Of a DNA stretch of 64,000 nucleotides, positions 51,504 to 59,677 are shown one piece after another. A program made the position numbers and the translations under genes. The stretch's first letter is position 1. The number at the start of each line of letters is the position of its first letter. This DNA comes from Williamsia maris (GTDB taxonomy: Bacteria > Actinomycetota > Actinomycetes > Mycobacteriales > Mycobacteriaceae), in NCBI RefSeq assembly GCF_024171815.1, contig NZ_JAMTCJ010000001.1, positions 620,001-684,000 of the forward strand, written 5' to 3'. The notes below the pieces were generated by a model that saw nothing but the letters and a program-made list of their open reading frames with translations, searched no databases and was not told where the DNA came from.

Positions 51504-52979
51504 TCAGCCGGCCGGTGCGGTCGCCGGGGTCGAGCCCGATGCGGTCCAGGCACCGTCGGCCCGACTGACCGTCGTCGTCGATCCGTCGGCGCCGGTCACT
51601 CGCAACGTCGAGTCATCGACCCACTCGAGCTTCGTCGCACGCAGATCCGCACGGTACTGCTCGGCGCCCGCGGCCTTGTCGCGGATGACGACGGTCCCAT
51701 CGCTCGACGACGCGACGTAGGTCCCCCCGGGCGAGCTGGTGTCGGACACCGACGACGCTGCCGGTGCCGGCGTCGCGGTGGTCGTCTCGGTGGGAGCGGT
51801 CGACGACGGGGCGCTGGTCGTCGGTGATGACGTGGTCGGAGCGGGGGTGCTCGACGACGGTGCCGCTGAGGTCGATGGTGTGGATGTCGTCGTCTGCGCC
51901 GGCGCAGATCGGGCGTTGGCCTGCGCCGACTGTGACGCGGCCCCTGAAGCGGCGCCGCAGGTGACACTGCCGAGCAGCACGTTGAGGCTGATCGTGAGCT
52001 TGCCGGTCGAGAGGAAGTTGCCGACCTTGCTGCGCAGCTCGACGCTGTAGGTCCCCAGCAGCGCCAAACCCAGGACGCCGGTGACATACGAGCGGTTGAC
52101 GGTCAGTGTCGCCGGATCCGCCGTGGTCGCCGGAACGACAGTTGTCGACCCCGTGCCGCCGGTCGGGGTGAACACCAACTGGTAGTCGTAGGCACGGTGG
52201 TTCGCCGGATTGGGCCACGACAGAAGCGCATTGGTCACCAACACACCACCACTGACGTTGTTGCACGTCAACGCCGTCGGCACCTCGGGTCGACCCGCCG
52301 ACACCGAGCCGGTGGCCGTGGCCGAATCGGTGAGCGCAGCCAAAGTGCCATGGGTGCGGGCGAAGCCGGCGACCGCGGTCGCGACGACCATCACGACCAC
52401 CGCTACCTGTACGCCGACCGCCGCGTACCGGGACCGATCCGACGGAGCGGGCGCAGCGTGACGCCCACGGTGGGTGCGCCGAAAACGCTTGTCGGGCCGG
52501 AAGGCTGCCCACAGCAGCCCGAGTGTTAGCAGGGTGGCGACGGCCCACGAGAACGGGTTGGCGAACCAGCTCAGCACGTAACCGAGCTTGGGGATGTCGA
52601 ACACGACGCGGTCGACGGAGGTCACTGTGTACGGCGCGGAGTCGACGACGTTGTTCGCGTCGCCCTGCAGAGTCATCGTGGTGGAGTTGCCGACGCGCGA
52701 GTCGATCGAGACCACCCGGTGGGTGATGCGGGTGCCGTCCTCGCGCGAGACGCTGACGATGTCGCCGACCGAGACGTCCGACGCCGGTACCGACCGCGCG
52801 ATCGCGACGTCGCCCACATTGATCGCCGGCGACATCGACTCCGACCGGAACACCAGTGGCGACAACCCGAATGACACCCCGACGATCGCGAAGACGACGC
52901 ACAGCACACCCGCGATCGCGCCCACGGTGAGGGCGATCTCGGTCCCGATGTTCTTCGTACGTTCGGACACGTCAAACAC
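51504..52979 (-). CDS. SipW-type signal peptidase I with extended C-terminal domain
   Basis: A 491-residue protein. Residues 1-170 are an S26 signal peptidase: an N-terminal membrane anchor, FRSESMSPAINVGD with catalytic Ser, and RITHRVVSID. A His replaces the lysine base, as in SipW/eukaryotic-type enzymes. A second membrane segment follows. Residues 215-350 form an extracellular immunoglobulin- or fibronectin-like domain. A Ser/Thr/Pro linker and a C-terminal repeat-like region complete it. Last gene of a five-gene operon of exported proteins, overlapping the upstream gene by 8 bp. The fusion may couple processing to surface attachment (inference). Confidence 0.88.
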   Translation of the reverse strand: MFDVSERTKNIGTEIALTVGAIAGVLCVVFAIVGVSFGLSPLVFRSESMSPAINVGDVAIARSVPASDVSVGDIVSVSREDGTRITHRVVSIDSRVGNSTTMTLQGDANNVVDSAPYTVTSVDRVVFDIPKLGYVLSWFANPFSWAVATLLTLGLLWAAFRPDKRFRRTHRGRHAAPAPSDRSRYAAVGVQVAVVVMVVATAVAGFARTHGTLAALTDSATATGSVSAGRPEVPTALTCNNVSGGVLVTNALLSWPNPANHRAYDYQLVFTPTGGTGSTTVVPATTADPATLTVNRSYVTGVLGLALLGTYSVELRSKVGNFLSTGKLTISLNVLLGSVTCGAASGAASQSAQANARSAPAQTTTSTPSTSAAPSSSTPAPTTSSPTTSAPSSTAPTETTTATPAPAASSVSDTSSPGGTYVASSSDGTVVIRDKAAGAEQYRADLRATKLEWVDDSTLRVTGADGSTTTVSRADGAWTASGSTPATAPAG

Positions 52980-53544
52980 CCGCCGTCGCGGTGAAGGTGA
53001 ACAGCACCGAGCCCGACGTGCCGGCCAGCCCGGCGGCGGCAGCGATCGGGAGGTTGAGCTGAAGGCACAGGTTCTCGACGCCGTTGGTCGCGGCGAGCGG
53101 ACCGCGATTCGACGCGAATGTCGTTGCGCCCGCGGCGATGGCCGTTCCGGTGGTCACCGACGTTCCCGTTCCGCACACTCCGTTCGTCGCGGTGGCCCCG
53201 GCGACGACCGTCAGCGTCATCCCCTGCCCGAGCGCGGTGGAACTCTGCACCGCGGCCGAGTAGCTGAACGCCGCGGTGCCGGTGTTGGTGACGGCGACGA
53301 CCTTGGCGGCCGACTGGCCCGGCAGCAGGGCGGTGGGTGAGAACGCGAACGACGCAGCCTTGGACGCGTCGGCCTGGATGTTGATTGTGGCGGTGGTGAA
53401 CACGCCGGACTGGGTGTTGACGGTGGTCGACCACAGCGCCAACGTGCCGACGACGCTGATGCCGATGACCATGCCGATCGACAACAGCGCACGGAACCGT
53501 CGACTGATCACCGCCAGACCCGCGGCTCGCAACCAGGCGGTCAC
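52972..53544 (-). CDS. Exported protein with SipW-type (alternate) signal peptide
   Basis: A 190-residue secreted protein. Arg-rich start, hydrophobic segment (SIGMVIGISVVGTLALWSTT) and following GVFTTATINIQAD fit the SipW-cognate signal class of TasA/CalY-like proteins. The mature part is a beta-rich, Thr/Ala-rich domain with two cysteines (NGVCGTGTS and ENLCLQLN). Likely processed by one of the two adjacent signal peptidases. 4-bp overlap with the upstream gene. Confidence 0.82.
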   Translation of the reverse strand: MTAWLRAAGLAVISRRFRALLSIGMVIGISVVGTLALWSTTVNTQSGVFTTATINIQADASKAASFAFSPTALLPGQSAAKVVAVTNTGTAAFSYSAAVQSSTALGQGMTLTVVAGATATNGVCGTGTSVTTGTAIAAGATTFASNRGPLAATNGVENLCLQLNLPIAAAAGLAGTSGSVLFTFTATAGV

Positions 53545-54137
53545 GGCGCGCGTTTCGCGGTGCGGCGCTCGCGGACCGAGCCCGCGAACTGCAGGACGGC
53601 GTAGAGGATCAGTCCGCCGGCGATCACATAGACAAAAATGAGCCGCGTTGAACCGGTGATCCAGTTGTTGACGTACCCGAGGTACGGGATGGAGTACCAG
53701 AGCTTGCCGCGTACCTGCGCGGCCTGCACGGGCCGTTCGTCGGGGACGGGGACGGCGTCACCCTGCGTGGTGAGCAGCCGGTTGCCCTGCTGGTCGAAGG
53801 TGAAGCCGACGATGCGGTGGGTGATGACGCCGGGTTCACCCGACCGGATCTGGTAGGTGACGACGTCGCCGATAGACAGCGTGGACGCGTCGACCTTGCG
53901 CACGACGATCAACGTGCCCGGCGGGTACTTCTGCTTCATTGACGAGGTCAGGACCGTATAGGGCTGGGCGCCGCCGACTTTCGGCACGACAATGGCTGCA
54001 AGCAGGATGGCCACCAAGAACAGCAGGAGCAGCCACGTCACGACCTGGAACACCCACCACAGTGGCCCCGTGCGCCGAATGGTGTCAGCGGCCGCGTCCG
54101 GCGTCGGAGCCGGCGCTGCGTGGCGTCCTGCGGTCAT
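53541..54137 (-). CDS. SipW-type signal peptidase I
   Basis: A 198-residue membrane protease. N-terminal membrane anchor (VFQVVTWLLLLFLVAILLA), catalytic serine segment YTVLTSSMKQKYPPGTLIVV, and VITHRIVGF with His in place of the usual lysine base, then a C-terminal membrane segment (LIFVYVIAGGLILYAVLQ). This Ser/His type cleaves alternate signal peptides of surface-fibre proteins. ATG 54137 overlaps the upstream stop by 4 bp. Confidence 0.92.
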   Translation of the reverse strand: MTAGRHAAPAPTPDAAADTIRRTGPLWWVFQVVTWLLLLFLVAILLAAIVVPKVGGAQPYTVLTSSMKQKYPPGTLIVVRKVDASTLSIGDVVTYQIRSGEPGVITHRIVGFTFDQQGNRLLTTQGDAVPVPDERPVQAAQVRGKLWYSIPYLGYVNNWITGSTRLIFVYVIAGGLILYAVLQFAGSVRERRTAKRAP

Positions 54138-54700
54138 GATCTGGTCTGCTCTGTTCCGAAGGTGAAGAGGATGGAGTACGTGGACGAACCGGTGCCGGAC
54201 ACCGCCTTCAGCGCGCTGCGGATGCACCAGGTCTCCGACGCGTTCTTGGCCAGCGATCGCCAGCCGCCGACGACCGCGGTGCCCGACGCCGACGCGTCGA
54301 CGGTGGTGAACGCGGACGTACCGGTGAGCGGGCCGGTTCCACAGGTGCCGCCGACGGCGCCCGAGAGGGTCACCGTGACAGCGGATCCCGAGGTGATCTG
54401 TGGGCCCGCGGCGGTGAGCCGGTACCGGAGTGGCGTGGTGCCGCCGTTGGTGATGACCAGCGGCGCCTGACTCTGTTGGCCCGGCAGCTGACCGGTTCCC
54501 GCGAGACCCGGGAACTGGTAGGTCGACCCGGTGCCGCTGCCCGCCACGAGCTTGAGTTGACCGGTGGTCGCCGTGGTGGAGGTGGCCGTCGCGCGATCAG
54601 ACCACAGGGCATCGGTGGATCGCACTGCCGCGAGCGACAGTGCGACCACCAGACCTGCGATCCCGACGATCAGGAGCCGGGTGAGACCCGACCGTGTCAT
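54134..54700 (-). CDS. Exported protein with SipW-type (alternate) signal peptide
   Basis: A 188-residue secreted protein. Its signal (LLIVGIAGLVVALSLAAVRS followed by TDALWSDRATATS) has the LWSD motif of alternate-signal exported proteins. The mature domain is beta-rich with a Cys pair (GGTCGTG and ETWCIRS), resembling the 52972 product. It lies 2 bp after the first gene of the operon and is coupled to the signal peptidase gene. Confidence 0.82.
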   Translation of the reverse strand: MTRSGLTRLLIVGIAGLVVALSLAAVRSTDALWSDRATATSTTATTGQLKLVAGSGTGSTYQFPGLAGTGQLPGQQSQAPLVITNGGTTPLRYRLTAAGPQITSGSAVTVTLSGAVGGTCGTGPLTGTSAFTTVDASASGTAVVGGWRSLAKNASETWCIRSALKAVSGTGSSTYSILFTFGTEQTRS

Positions 54701-54702
54701 CG

Positions 54703-55239
54703 TCAGGGACGAACCTGGTTCAGGTTCACCGACATGTTCGACACGTTGACCGGGGTGTTCTGGCTGGTCTGGCCCGTGACGTCGGCGAATGCGACCGTGA
54801 CCTTGACGACCACGACGTGCGGCGCGTTCGGGGTGATGGTGACGGTGCTGCCGCCGGTGGCCGCGGCGCCGTCGACCGTGGCCGACGGCGTGATGGTCAC
54901 GCCGGTCGGCAGGGCGCCCGCGGTGCCCGGGTTGACGGTGACCTGGGCCTTCATGTTCTTGCCGGTGGCCGTCGCGTTGTAGGTCGAGGTGTACTCCCAG
55001 GTGTCGCGGGGGACGAGGAAGTCGGTGAGCGGGTTGACCGCGGTGCCGCCCACGATGCCGTCGGCGGAGACGTCTTTCCAGGCCGGGGTGCCCGAGGCGG
55101 TCAGCTTCAGCTCGCCGGTGGTGACGTTGCCGGGGGTGTTCGTGGCGGAATCACTCCACAGTGCGTAGGAACCCGCACCTCCCAGGAGGACGACGACAGC
55201 GGCACCGGCAGCGATTGCGCCCTTGGCATTACGGTTCAT
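54703..55239 (-). CDS. Alternate-signal-mediated exported protein, RER_14450-like family
   Basis: A 178-residue protein. The signal region AAVVVLLGGAGSYALWSDSA followed by TTGELKLTASG is diagnostic of the alternate-signal RER_14450-type family of Rhodococcus relatives. The mature domain is a Thr/Val-rich beta sandwich. ATG 55239 has GAGG 7-10 nt upstream; the longer frame from 55398 lacks support. First gene of the operon; probably the main surface subunit, by analogy with TasA-type systems. Confidence 0.85.
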   Translation of the reverse strand: MNRNAKGAIAAGAAVVVLLGGAGSYALWSDSATNTPGNVTTGELKLTASGTPAWKDVSADGIVGGTAVNPLTDFLVPRDTWEYTSTYNATATGKNMKAQVTVNPGTAGALPTGVTITPSATVDGAAATGGSTVTITPNAPHVVVVKVTVAFADVTGQTSQNTPVNVSNMSVNLNQVRP

Positions 55240-55644
55240 TTCTTCAACCTCGACATGTGTGCAGGCAGCCGTTCGGACCGCCGAATGGGATTTCGGTGGA
55301 GAGGTCATGGGCTCGTGAAATCGGACCTCTGCCGCGATGTTGCACCAGACGAACGTTCGTGTCCTGAGTTTGCCGTACTCAATGCAAACTGGACTCACAT
55401 GAATCTCGTTGTGTACTTCGTCGTGGCCGGTTCAGGCGTTACACACCAATTCGAGATGTCACGTCCAAGCCTGTGAGCAGGGAGTCAGCGGCGTGATGGG
55501 TCAGGTTCGGTCGACTCCTCGATCGGGTCGCGACCTGTGTCCCCGACCGTGCGCGCGGCGACGGGGTCGGACGTTCCCGGGGTCTGCTGCGCCGTGCGCC
55601 TTCGGATGCGGACGACTCGGGTCAGGCTGGTTCCATCCCCACGA
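55240..55644. other. Intergenic region with promoter of the exported-protein operon
   Basis: About 405 bp between the epimerase stop and the first exported-protein gene. No gene is supported on either strand. It should hold the promoter of the five-gene operon. No clear operator or terminator hairpin is recognised. Confidence 0.5.
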
Positions 55645-56628
55645 TTAGTGCAGCGAGTAGGCCAACGCTCCGAGGGTGTCCTGGGCGGAAAATTGTGGTC
55701 GCCAACCCAAGACGTCGTGCGCCTTGGTGGTGTCCATGACGACCGAGGTGCGTCCGATGTGGATCCACTCGGCGGCCGAGGGCATGAACGGCAACCGTTT
55801 GACGGCCTCCGCCGCGACCTTCACACCGATCTTGGGGAACGGCACCGGCCGGGCACCGAGTGCCTCACCGATCTCCGACAGGCTCACCGTGCCCTCGCCG
55901 GCGATGTTGTAGGCGCCGGCGGGCGCATCGGTCGTCGCGCACAGGGCAATCGCCTGCGCGACGTCGTCGTGGTGCACCAACTGCACGGGAACACCGTGGT
56001 CGGGCATGGGCATCTTCAGGATCGGCACCGCACCCATCACCGACTGCGCCACCCCGGGCAGCGCCCGCCACGGCATGGCGTCGGCCAGTGCGGGCGCCTT
56101 GGGTCCGGCGACGATGCAGGGGCGCAGCATGTACAGCTCGAGGTCGGTGCCGTCGACGATCTCGGCGATCGCGTTCTCGCAGTCGGCCTTCTGCGCGGAG
56201 TAGTAGTGCTCCTGGCTGCCGCGGATCGGGGTGTCCTCGGTGAGCGGCAGCGGGTTGTCGGAGTGGTAGCCGTACGCGACGACCGACGACGTGTAGACCA
56301 TCCGCGTCGCCCGCTTAGCGTCGACGGTTGCCTGGAACACCGTCTTGGTGCCGGCCAGGTTGATCCGCGCCGCCTCGTCGCGCGAGCCGATCACGATGAA
56401 CGCCAGATGGATGACGACGTCGGCGTCGGCGACCAGCGCATCGACGGCCTCGCGGTCGAGGATGTCGCCCTGCCGATACTCCGTCTTGGTCCAGCCGTGT
56501 TCGCTCGGGTCGAACGGTCGTCGTGCCATCCCGATGATCCGGTCGACCGCGGGGTCAGCCTCCAATGCCGTCACCGCCGAGATACCGATCTCGCCTGTCG
56601 GACCTGTCACCGCCACCGTCAATCCCAT
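55645..56628 (-). CDS. NAD-dependent epimerase/dehydratase-like extended SDR
   Basis: A 327-residue extended short-chain dehydrogenase. The nucleotide-binding GPTGEIG is at 9-15, DILDREAVDALVADADVVIHLA follows the Rossmann pattern, and the catalytic YSAQK has TSS upstream as the Ser partner. Substrate unknown; sugar-nucleotide epimerisation is typical, but many actinobacterial members act on other carbonyls. ATG 56628 begins at the conserved strand (GLTVAVTGPTG); the longer frame from 56778 is divergent-gene antisense. Confidence 0.9.
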   Translation of the reverse strand: MGLTVAVTGPTGEIGISAVTALEADPAVDRIIGMARRPFDPSEHGWTKTEYRQGDILDREAVDALVADADVVIHLAFIVIGSRDEAARINLAGTKTVFQATVDAKRATRMVYTSSVVAYGYHSDNPLPLTEDTPIRGSQEHYYSAQKADCENAIAEIVDGTDLELYMLRPCIVAGPKAPALADAMPWRALPGVAQSVMGAVPILKMPMPDHGVPVQLVHHDDVAQAIALCATTDAPAGAYNIAGEGTVSLSEIGEALGARPVPFPKIGVKVAAEAVKRLPFMPSAAEWIHIGRTSVVMDTTKAHDVLGWRPQFSAQDTLGALAYSLH

Positions 56629-56693
56629 TGCATCACTGTGGCACGAAGGCCGGGGACCTCGTCGGCTTATCGAACGGCGTGCACACTCGACGG

Positions 56694-57443
56694 GTGACCT
56701 CGACGCAGAAATCCGCCGGCCCCGACCGGATCGTCCGCTACGGCGACCACCCCGATCAGCACATCGCCGTGCGCACACCCAGCGCGACGCCGCGGTGGAC
56801 TGCGGTGCTCGTACACGGCGGCTACTGGCGCTCCCCCTACAAGCTCGACCTGATGGATCCGATGGCGAACTCGCTGTCGTCGCACAGCGTGGCCACCTGG
56901 AACGTCGAATACCGGCGCCCCGACGAGCACGGCTGGGCGGCGACGACGGCTGACCTCGCAGCGGCGTTGCGGGCGGTCGAGGTGAGCACCCCGATCGTGG
57001 TGATCGGCCACTCTGCGGGCGGCCAGCTCGCGCTGCGCGGGGTCGCCGACATGCCCGACGGGTCGCGGCCTGCGCTGGCGGTGTCGTTGGCCGGGGTCAT
57101 CGACCTCGAGCGAGCCGACGAGTTCGACATGGGCGACGGTGCCGTCGCCAACGCCCTCGGCCGCCACTGGAGCGGCGACTCCCCCGACGACGTCGCGTCG
57201 TCGCCCCGACACAGACTGCCGCTCGGCATCCCGCAGATCATCGCCTGCGGCCTCGACGACGACCCACACCTGCTCGACTTCAGCCGCGACTACTCCGCGG
57301 CGGCTCTGGCGGCCGGGGATGCGGTGACCGAGATCCACTCCGCAGGTGATCATTTCGACATCATCGACCCGGTCGCACCGTTGTGGGCCGAGGTCTTGGC
57401 CGGCATCGAGCTCGCGCTCGGCTCAGGACGGGTGGACGGCTAA
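56694..57443 (+). CDS. Alpha/beta hydrolase, probable kynurenine formamidase
   Basis: A 249-residue alpha/beta hydrolase. The HGGYW oxyanion motif (VLVHGGYWR, about residue 42), the nucleophile elbow GHSAGG (about 104) and a C-terminal His in GDHFDIID are present. HGGYW-type hydrolases include arylformamidases that convert N-formylkynurenine to kynurenine. The convergent next gene encodes kynureninase, which supports that role. The GTG start is supported by the beginning of similarity. The 3' ends of the two genes overlap by 21 bp. Confidence 0.8.
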   Translation: MTSTQKSAGPDRIVRYGDHPDQHIAVRTPSATPRWTAVLVHGGYWRSPYKLDLMDPMANSLSSHSVATWNVEYRRPDEHGWAATTADLAAALRAVEVSTPIVVIGHSAGGQLALRGVADMPDGSRPALAVSLAGVIDLERADEFDMGDGAVANALGRHWSGDSPDDVASSPRHRLPLGIPQIIACGLDDDPHLLDFSRDYSAAALAAGDAVTEIHSAGDHFDIIDPVAPLWAEVLAGIELALGSGRVDG

Positions 57444-58643
57444 TTCCTCGCGGATCGCCTCGATTCCAAGCCGGACTTCGTCGAACGTGGTGCTCAGCGG
57501 GCTGAGCCCGAGTCGGATTCCGGTGGGGCCGCGGAAGTCGGGGATGATGCCGTCGCGCCAGAGTCGCGGGGTGATCTCGCGGAACGCGGGATGGTCGACG
57601 GTGAGGTGGCCGCCGCGTTCGGCCGGGTCCCGCGGTGTCGACAACTCGACGTCGAACGGGGCGAGCAGCTCGTCGACCAGCTTCAGCGCGAAAGACGTGA
57701 GCGCCACCGACTTCACCCGAATGGCCTCGACCCCGACCTCCTCGATCAGGTCGAGCATGTCGGCCATCGGCAGCATGCCCAGGACCGCCGGGGTACCGCT
57801 CAGGATGCGTCGGATGCCCTGTGCAGGAACGTAACCCTGCGCCATCCCGAACGAGTCGGCCGCACCCATCCAGCCCCAGATCGGTTGCACGATGTTGTCG
57901 AGATGGCGCTGCGCGACGTAGGCGAACGCGGGCGCACCAGGACCGCCGTTGAGATACTTGTAGGTGCAGCCGACGGCGAGGTCGACGTCCCAGCCGTCGA
58001 GGTCCAGCACCACCGATCCGGCCGAGTGGCAGACGTCGAGAAGCACGAGCGCGCCGTGCGTGTGGGCCAGCCCGGTGATCGCCGGGGCGTCGAGCAGATG
58101 CCCCGACCGGTAGGCGACATGGCTGATGAGCACCAGCGCCGTGCGGTCCGAGATCACCTCCGCCACAGCGTCGGCCGTGACACCACCGTCGAACGGCGGG
58201 TCGATCCATCGGAGTACCGCGCCGGTCTCCTCGGCGATGCCCTCGGCGAGGTAGCGGTCGGTGGGGAAGTTGCCGCGGTCGAGGATGATCTCAGTGCGGT
58301 CGGGACGCAGCGCGAGAGCCGCGCGGATGAGTTTGTAGAGCAACACCGTCGTGGAGTCGCCGACAACGGTCTGGCCGGGCGCGGCACCGAGGGTGACGGC
58401 GCCGATGCGGTCGCCGAGCGTCAGCGGGAGGTCGAACCACCGCTCGTCCCACCCGCGGATCAGGCGCCCACCCCATTCGTCGTCGACGAATGTGCGCATC
58501 CGTTCCGCGGTCACCCGCGTGGGCCGACCGAGGGAGTTGCCGTCGAGGTAGGCCTGCACTCCCCCGCCGGTGACGAAGCGATCGACGACGTGGCCCAATG
58601 GGTCCGCGGTGTCGAGGGCGGCGGCTCGATCCTCGGTGGTCAT
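57423..58643 (-). CDS. kynU: Kynureninase
   Basis: A 406-residue PLP-dependent enzyme that cleaves kynurenine to anthranilate and alanine. Family landmarks are YLDGNSLGRPT near the N terminus, the Schiff-base lysine in GCTYKYLNGGPG, WGWMGAADSF, and IRRILSGTPAVLGM. Full length. Together with the neighbouring formamidase it forms the lower half of the tryptophan-to-anthranilate route. No tryptophan dioxygenase gene is in the window. Confidence 0.95.
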   Translation of the reverse strand: MTTEDRAAALDTADPLGHVVDRFVTGGGVQAYLDGNSLGRPTRVTAERMRTFVDDEWGGRLIRGWDERWFDLPLTLGDRIGAVTLGAAPGQTVVGDSTTVLLYKLIRAALALRPDRTEIILDRGNFPTDRYLAEGIAEETGAVLRWIDPPFDGGVTADAVAEVISDRTALVLISHVAYRSGHLLDAPAITGLAHTHGALVLLDVCHSAGSVVLDLDGWDVDLAVGCTYKYLNGGPGAPAFAYVAQRHLDNIVQPIWGWMGAADSFGMAQGYVPAQGIRRILSGTPAVLGMLPMADMLDLIEEVGVEAIRVKSVALTSFALKLVDELLAPFDVELSTPRDPAERGGHLTVDHPAFREITPRLWRDGIIPDFRGPTGIRLGLSPLSTTFDEVRLGIEAIREELAVHPS

Positions 58644-58673
58644 CGTCGGCTCCTCATCGCTGTGTGATCTTCA

Positions 58674-58757
58674 ACCTACGTGCCCAACTGGCGAACCTAG
58701 GTGCCCAACTGTCGGGCTTACGTGCCCAACTGGTGGGTTTACGTGCCCAACTGGCGG
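58674..58757. repeat. Four tandem 21-bp repeats overlapping the 3' end of parA
   Basis: Four contiguous imperfect units share the core GTGCCCAACTG with exact 21-bp spacing. The last unit covers the stop codon and final residues (RQLGT) of the ParA-like gene, so the array reads as successive duplications of that gene end. It also fills the gap to kynU, starting about 30 bp from its start codon. Confidence 0.9.
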
Positions 58758-59614
58758 GGTGCGAGCTTGTCGTCGGCCTCGACAATTATTGTGCGGGTGA
58801 GTTCGCGGAACTGGTCGAATTGGCCACGCGACCCGTACTTCGCCCGGAGCGACGGATGCGATGCGAATTCGGCTGCGGCAGCGACGGAATTGGCCTCGGC
58901 GAGGTATCCGGGCAGCACGTTCTGGATGCTCGGGTCGCGCCGGAGTCGGGTGACGGTCTCCTTGTGTACCGACGAGTTGGCCTTGAACTTGGTGATCACC
59001 ACACCGAGTTCGACGATGCGCCTGCCGATCTCCTCGCCGAAGCGCCCGATGTAGGTCTGCACCTGTGGGATCCCATAGGTGGACAGCACATCCGGGATGG
59101 TCGGGATGATGTACCCGTCGGCCATGGCCAGGCCGTTCAGCGTGATCGGGCCCATGTTGGGCGGGCAGTCGATGAGGACGAAGTCGTAATTGTCGACGAC
59201 GGACGCCAGCGCGTCGCGCAGCGCGGAGACCCCGGCGAGGGTGTCGTCACGCCGGACACGCAACGCGCTGAGTTCCTCGGTCACCTCGATGAGGTCGAGC
59301 GACGAGGGGATGAGGTCGACGCCCACGACCCCGGACACCGTCGACACGTCGCGCTGCAATGTCTCCGACAGCGAGAACTCCGAGGTGCCGTCGACCGCGT
59401 CGGCGAACACGGTTGCGAGCGTGTGTCCGGCGGCGTTGAGTTTCACCCAGCGTTCGTCGCCCAGGAACATCGTCGTCAGGTTGATCTGTGAGTCGAGGTC
59501 GACGACGAGGACACGGCGACCGAACTCGCCGGCCATGAACTCGGCGACGCCGGCGGTGACCGTCGTCTTCCCGACGCCGCCCTTGAGGCTGATCGTCGCG
59601 ATCACCGAGGTCAT
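58739..59614 (-). CDS. ParA/MinD-type ATPase
   Basis: A 291-residue deviant-Walker ATPase. KGGVGKTT is at 11-18, the Walker A' region VLVVDLDSQINLTTMFLG follows, and Walker B lies in YDFVLIDCPPNMGP. These proteins position chromosomes, plasmids or complexes as ATP-dependent dimers. No ParB gene is adjacent, so this is an orphan copy. ATG 59614 begins at the conserved strand. The C-terminal codons lie in a 21-bp tandem repeat that continues beyond the stop. Confidence 0.92.
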   Translation of the reverse strand: MTSVIATISLKGGVGKTTVTAGVAEFMAGEFGRRVLVVDLDSQINLTTMFLGDERWVKLNAAGHTLATVFADAVDGTSEFSLSETLQRDVSTVSGVVGVDLIPSSLDLIEVTEELSALRVRRDDTLAGVSALRDALASVVDNYDFVLIDCPPNMGPITLNGLAMADGYIIPTIPDVLSTYGIPQVQTYIGRFGEEIGRRIVELGVVITKFKANSSVHKETVTRLRRDPSIQNVLPGYLAEANSVAAAAEFASHPSLRAKYGSRGQFDQFRELTRTIIVEADDKLAPRQLGT

Positions 59615-59677
59615 AGCAGCGATCGTAAAGATGCGGGGACGCCTCCGCGCGGCGTTCACCCAGGTCTCCGAGGTCGC

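Noticed and set aside
58674-58757. Repeat array read as a CRISPR
   Set aside because: Units are contiguous with no unique spacers, the period is only 21 bp, and no cas genes are in the window.
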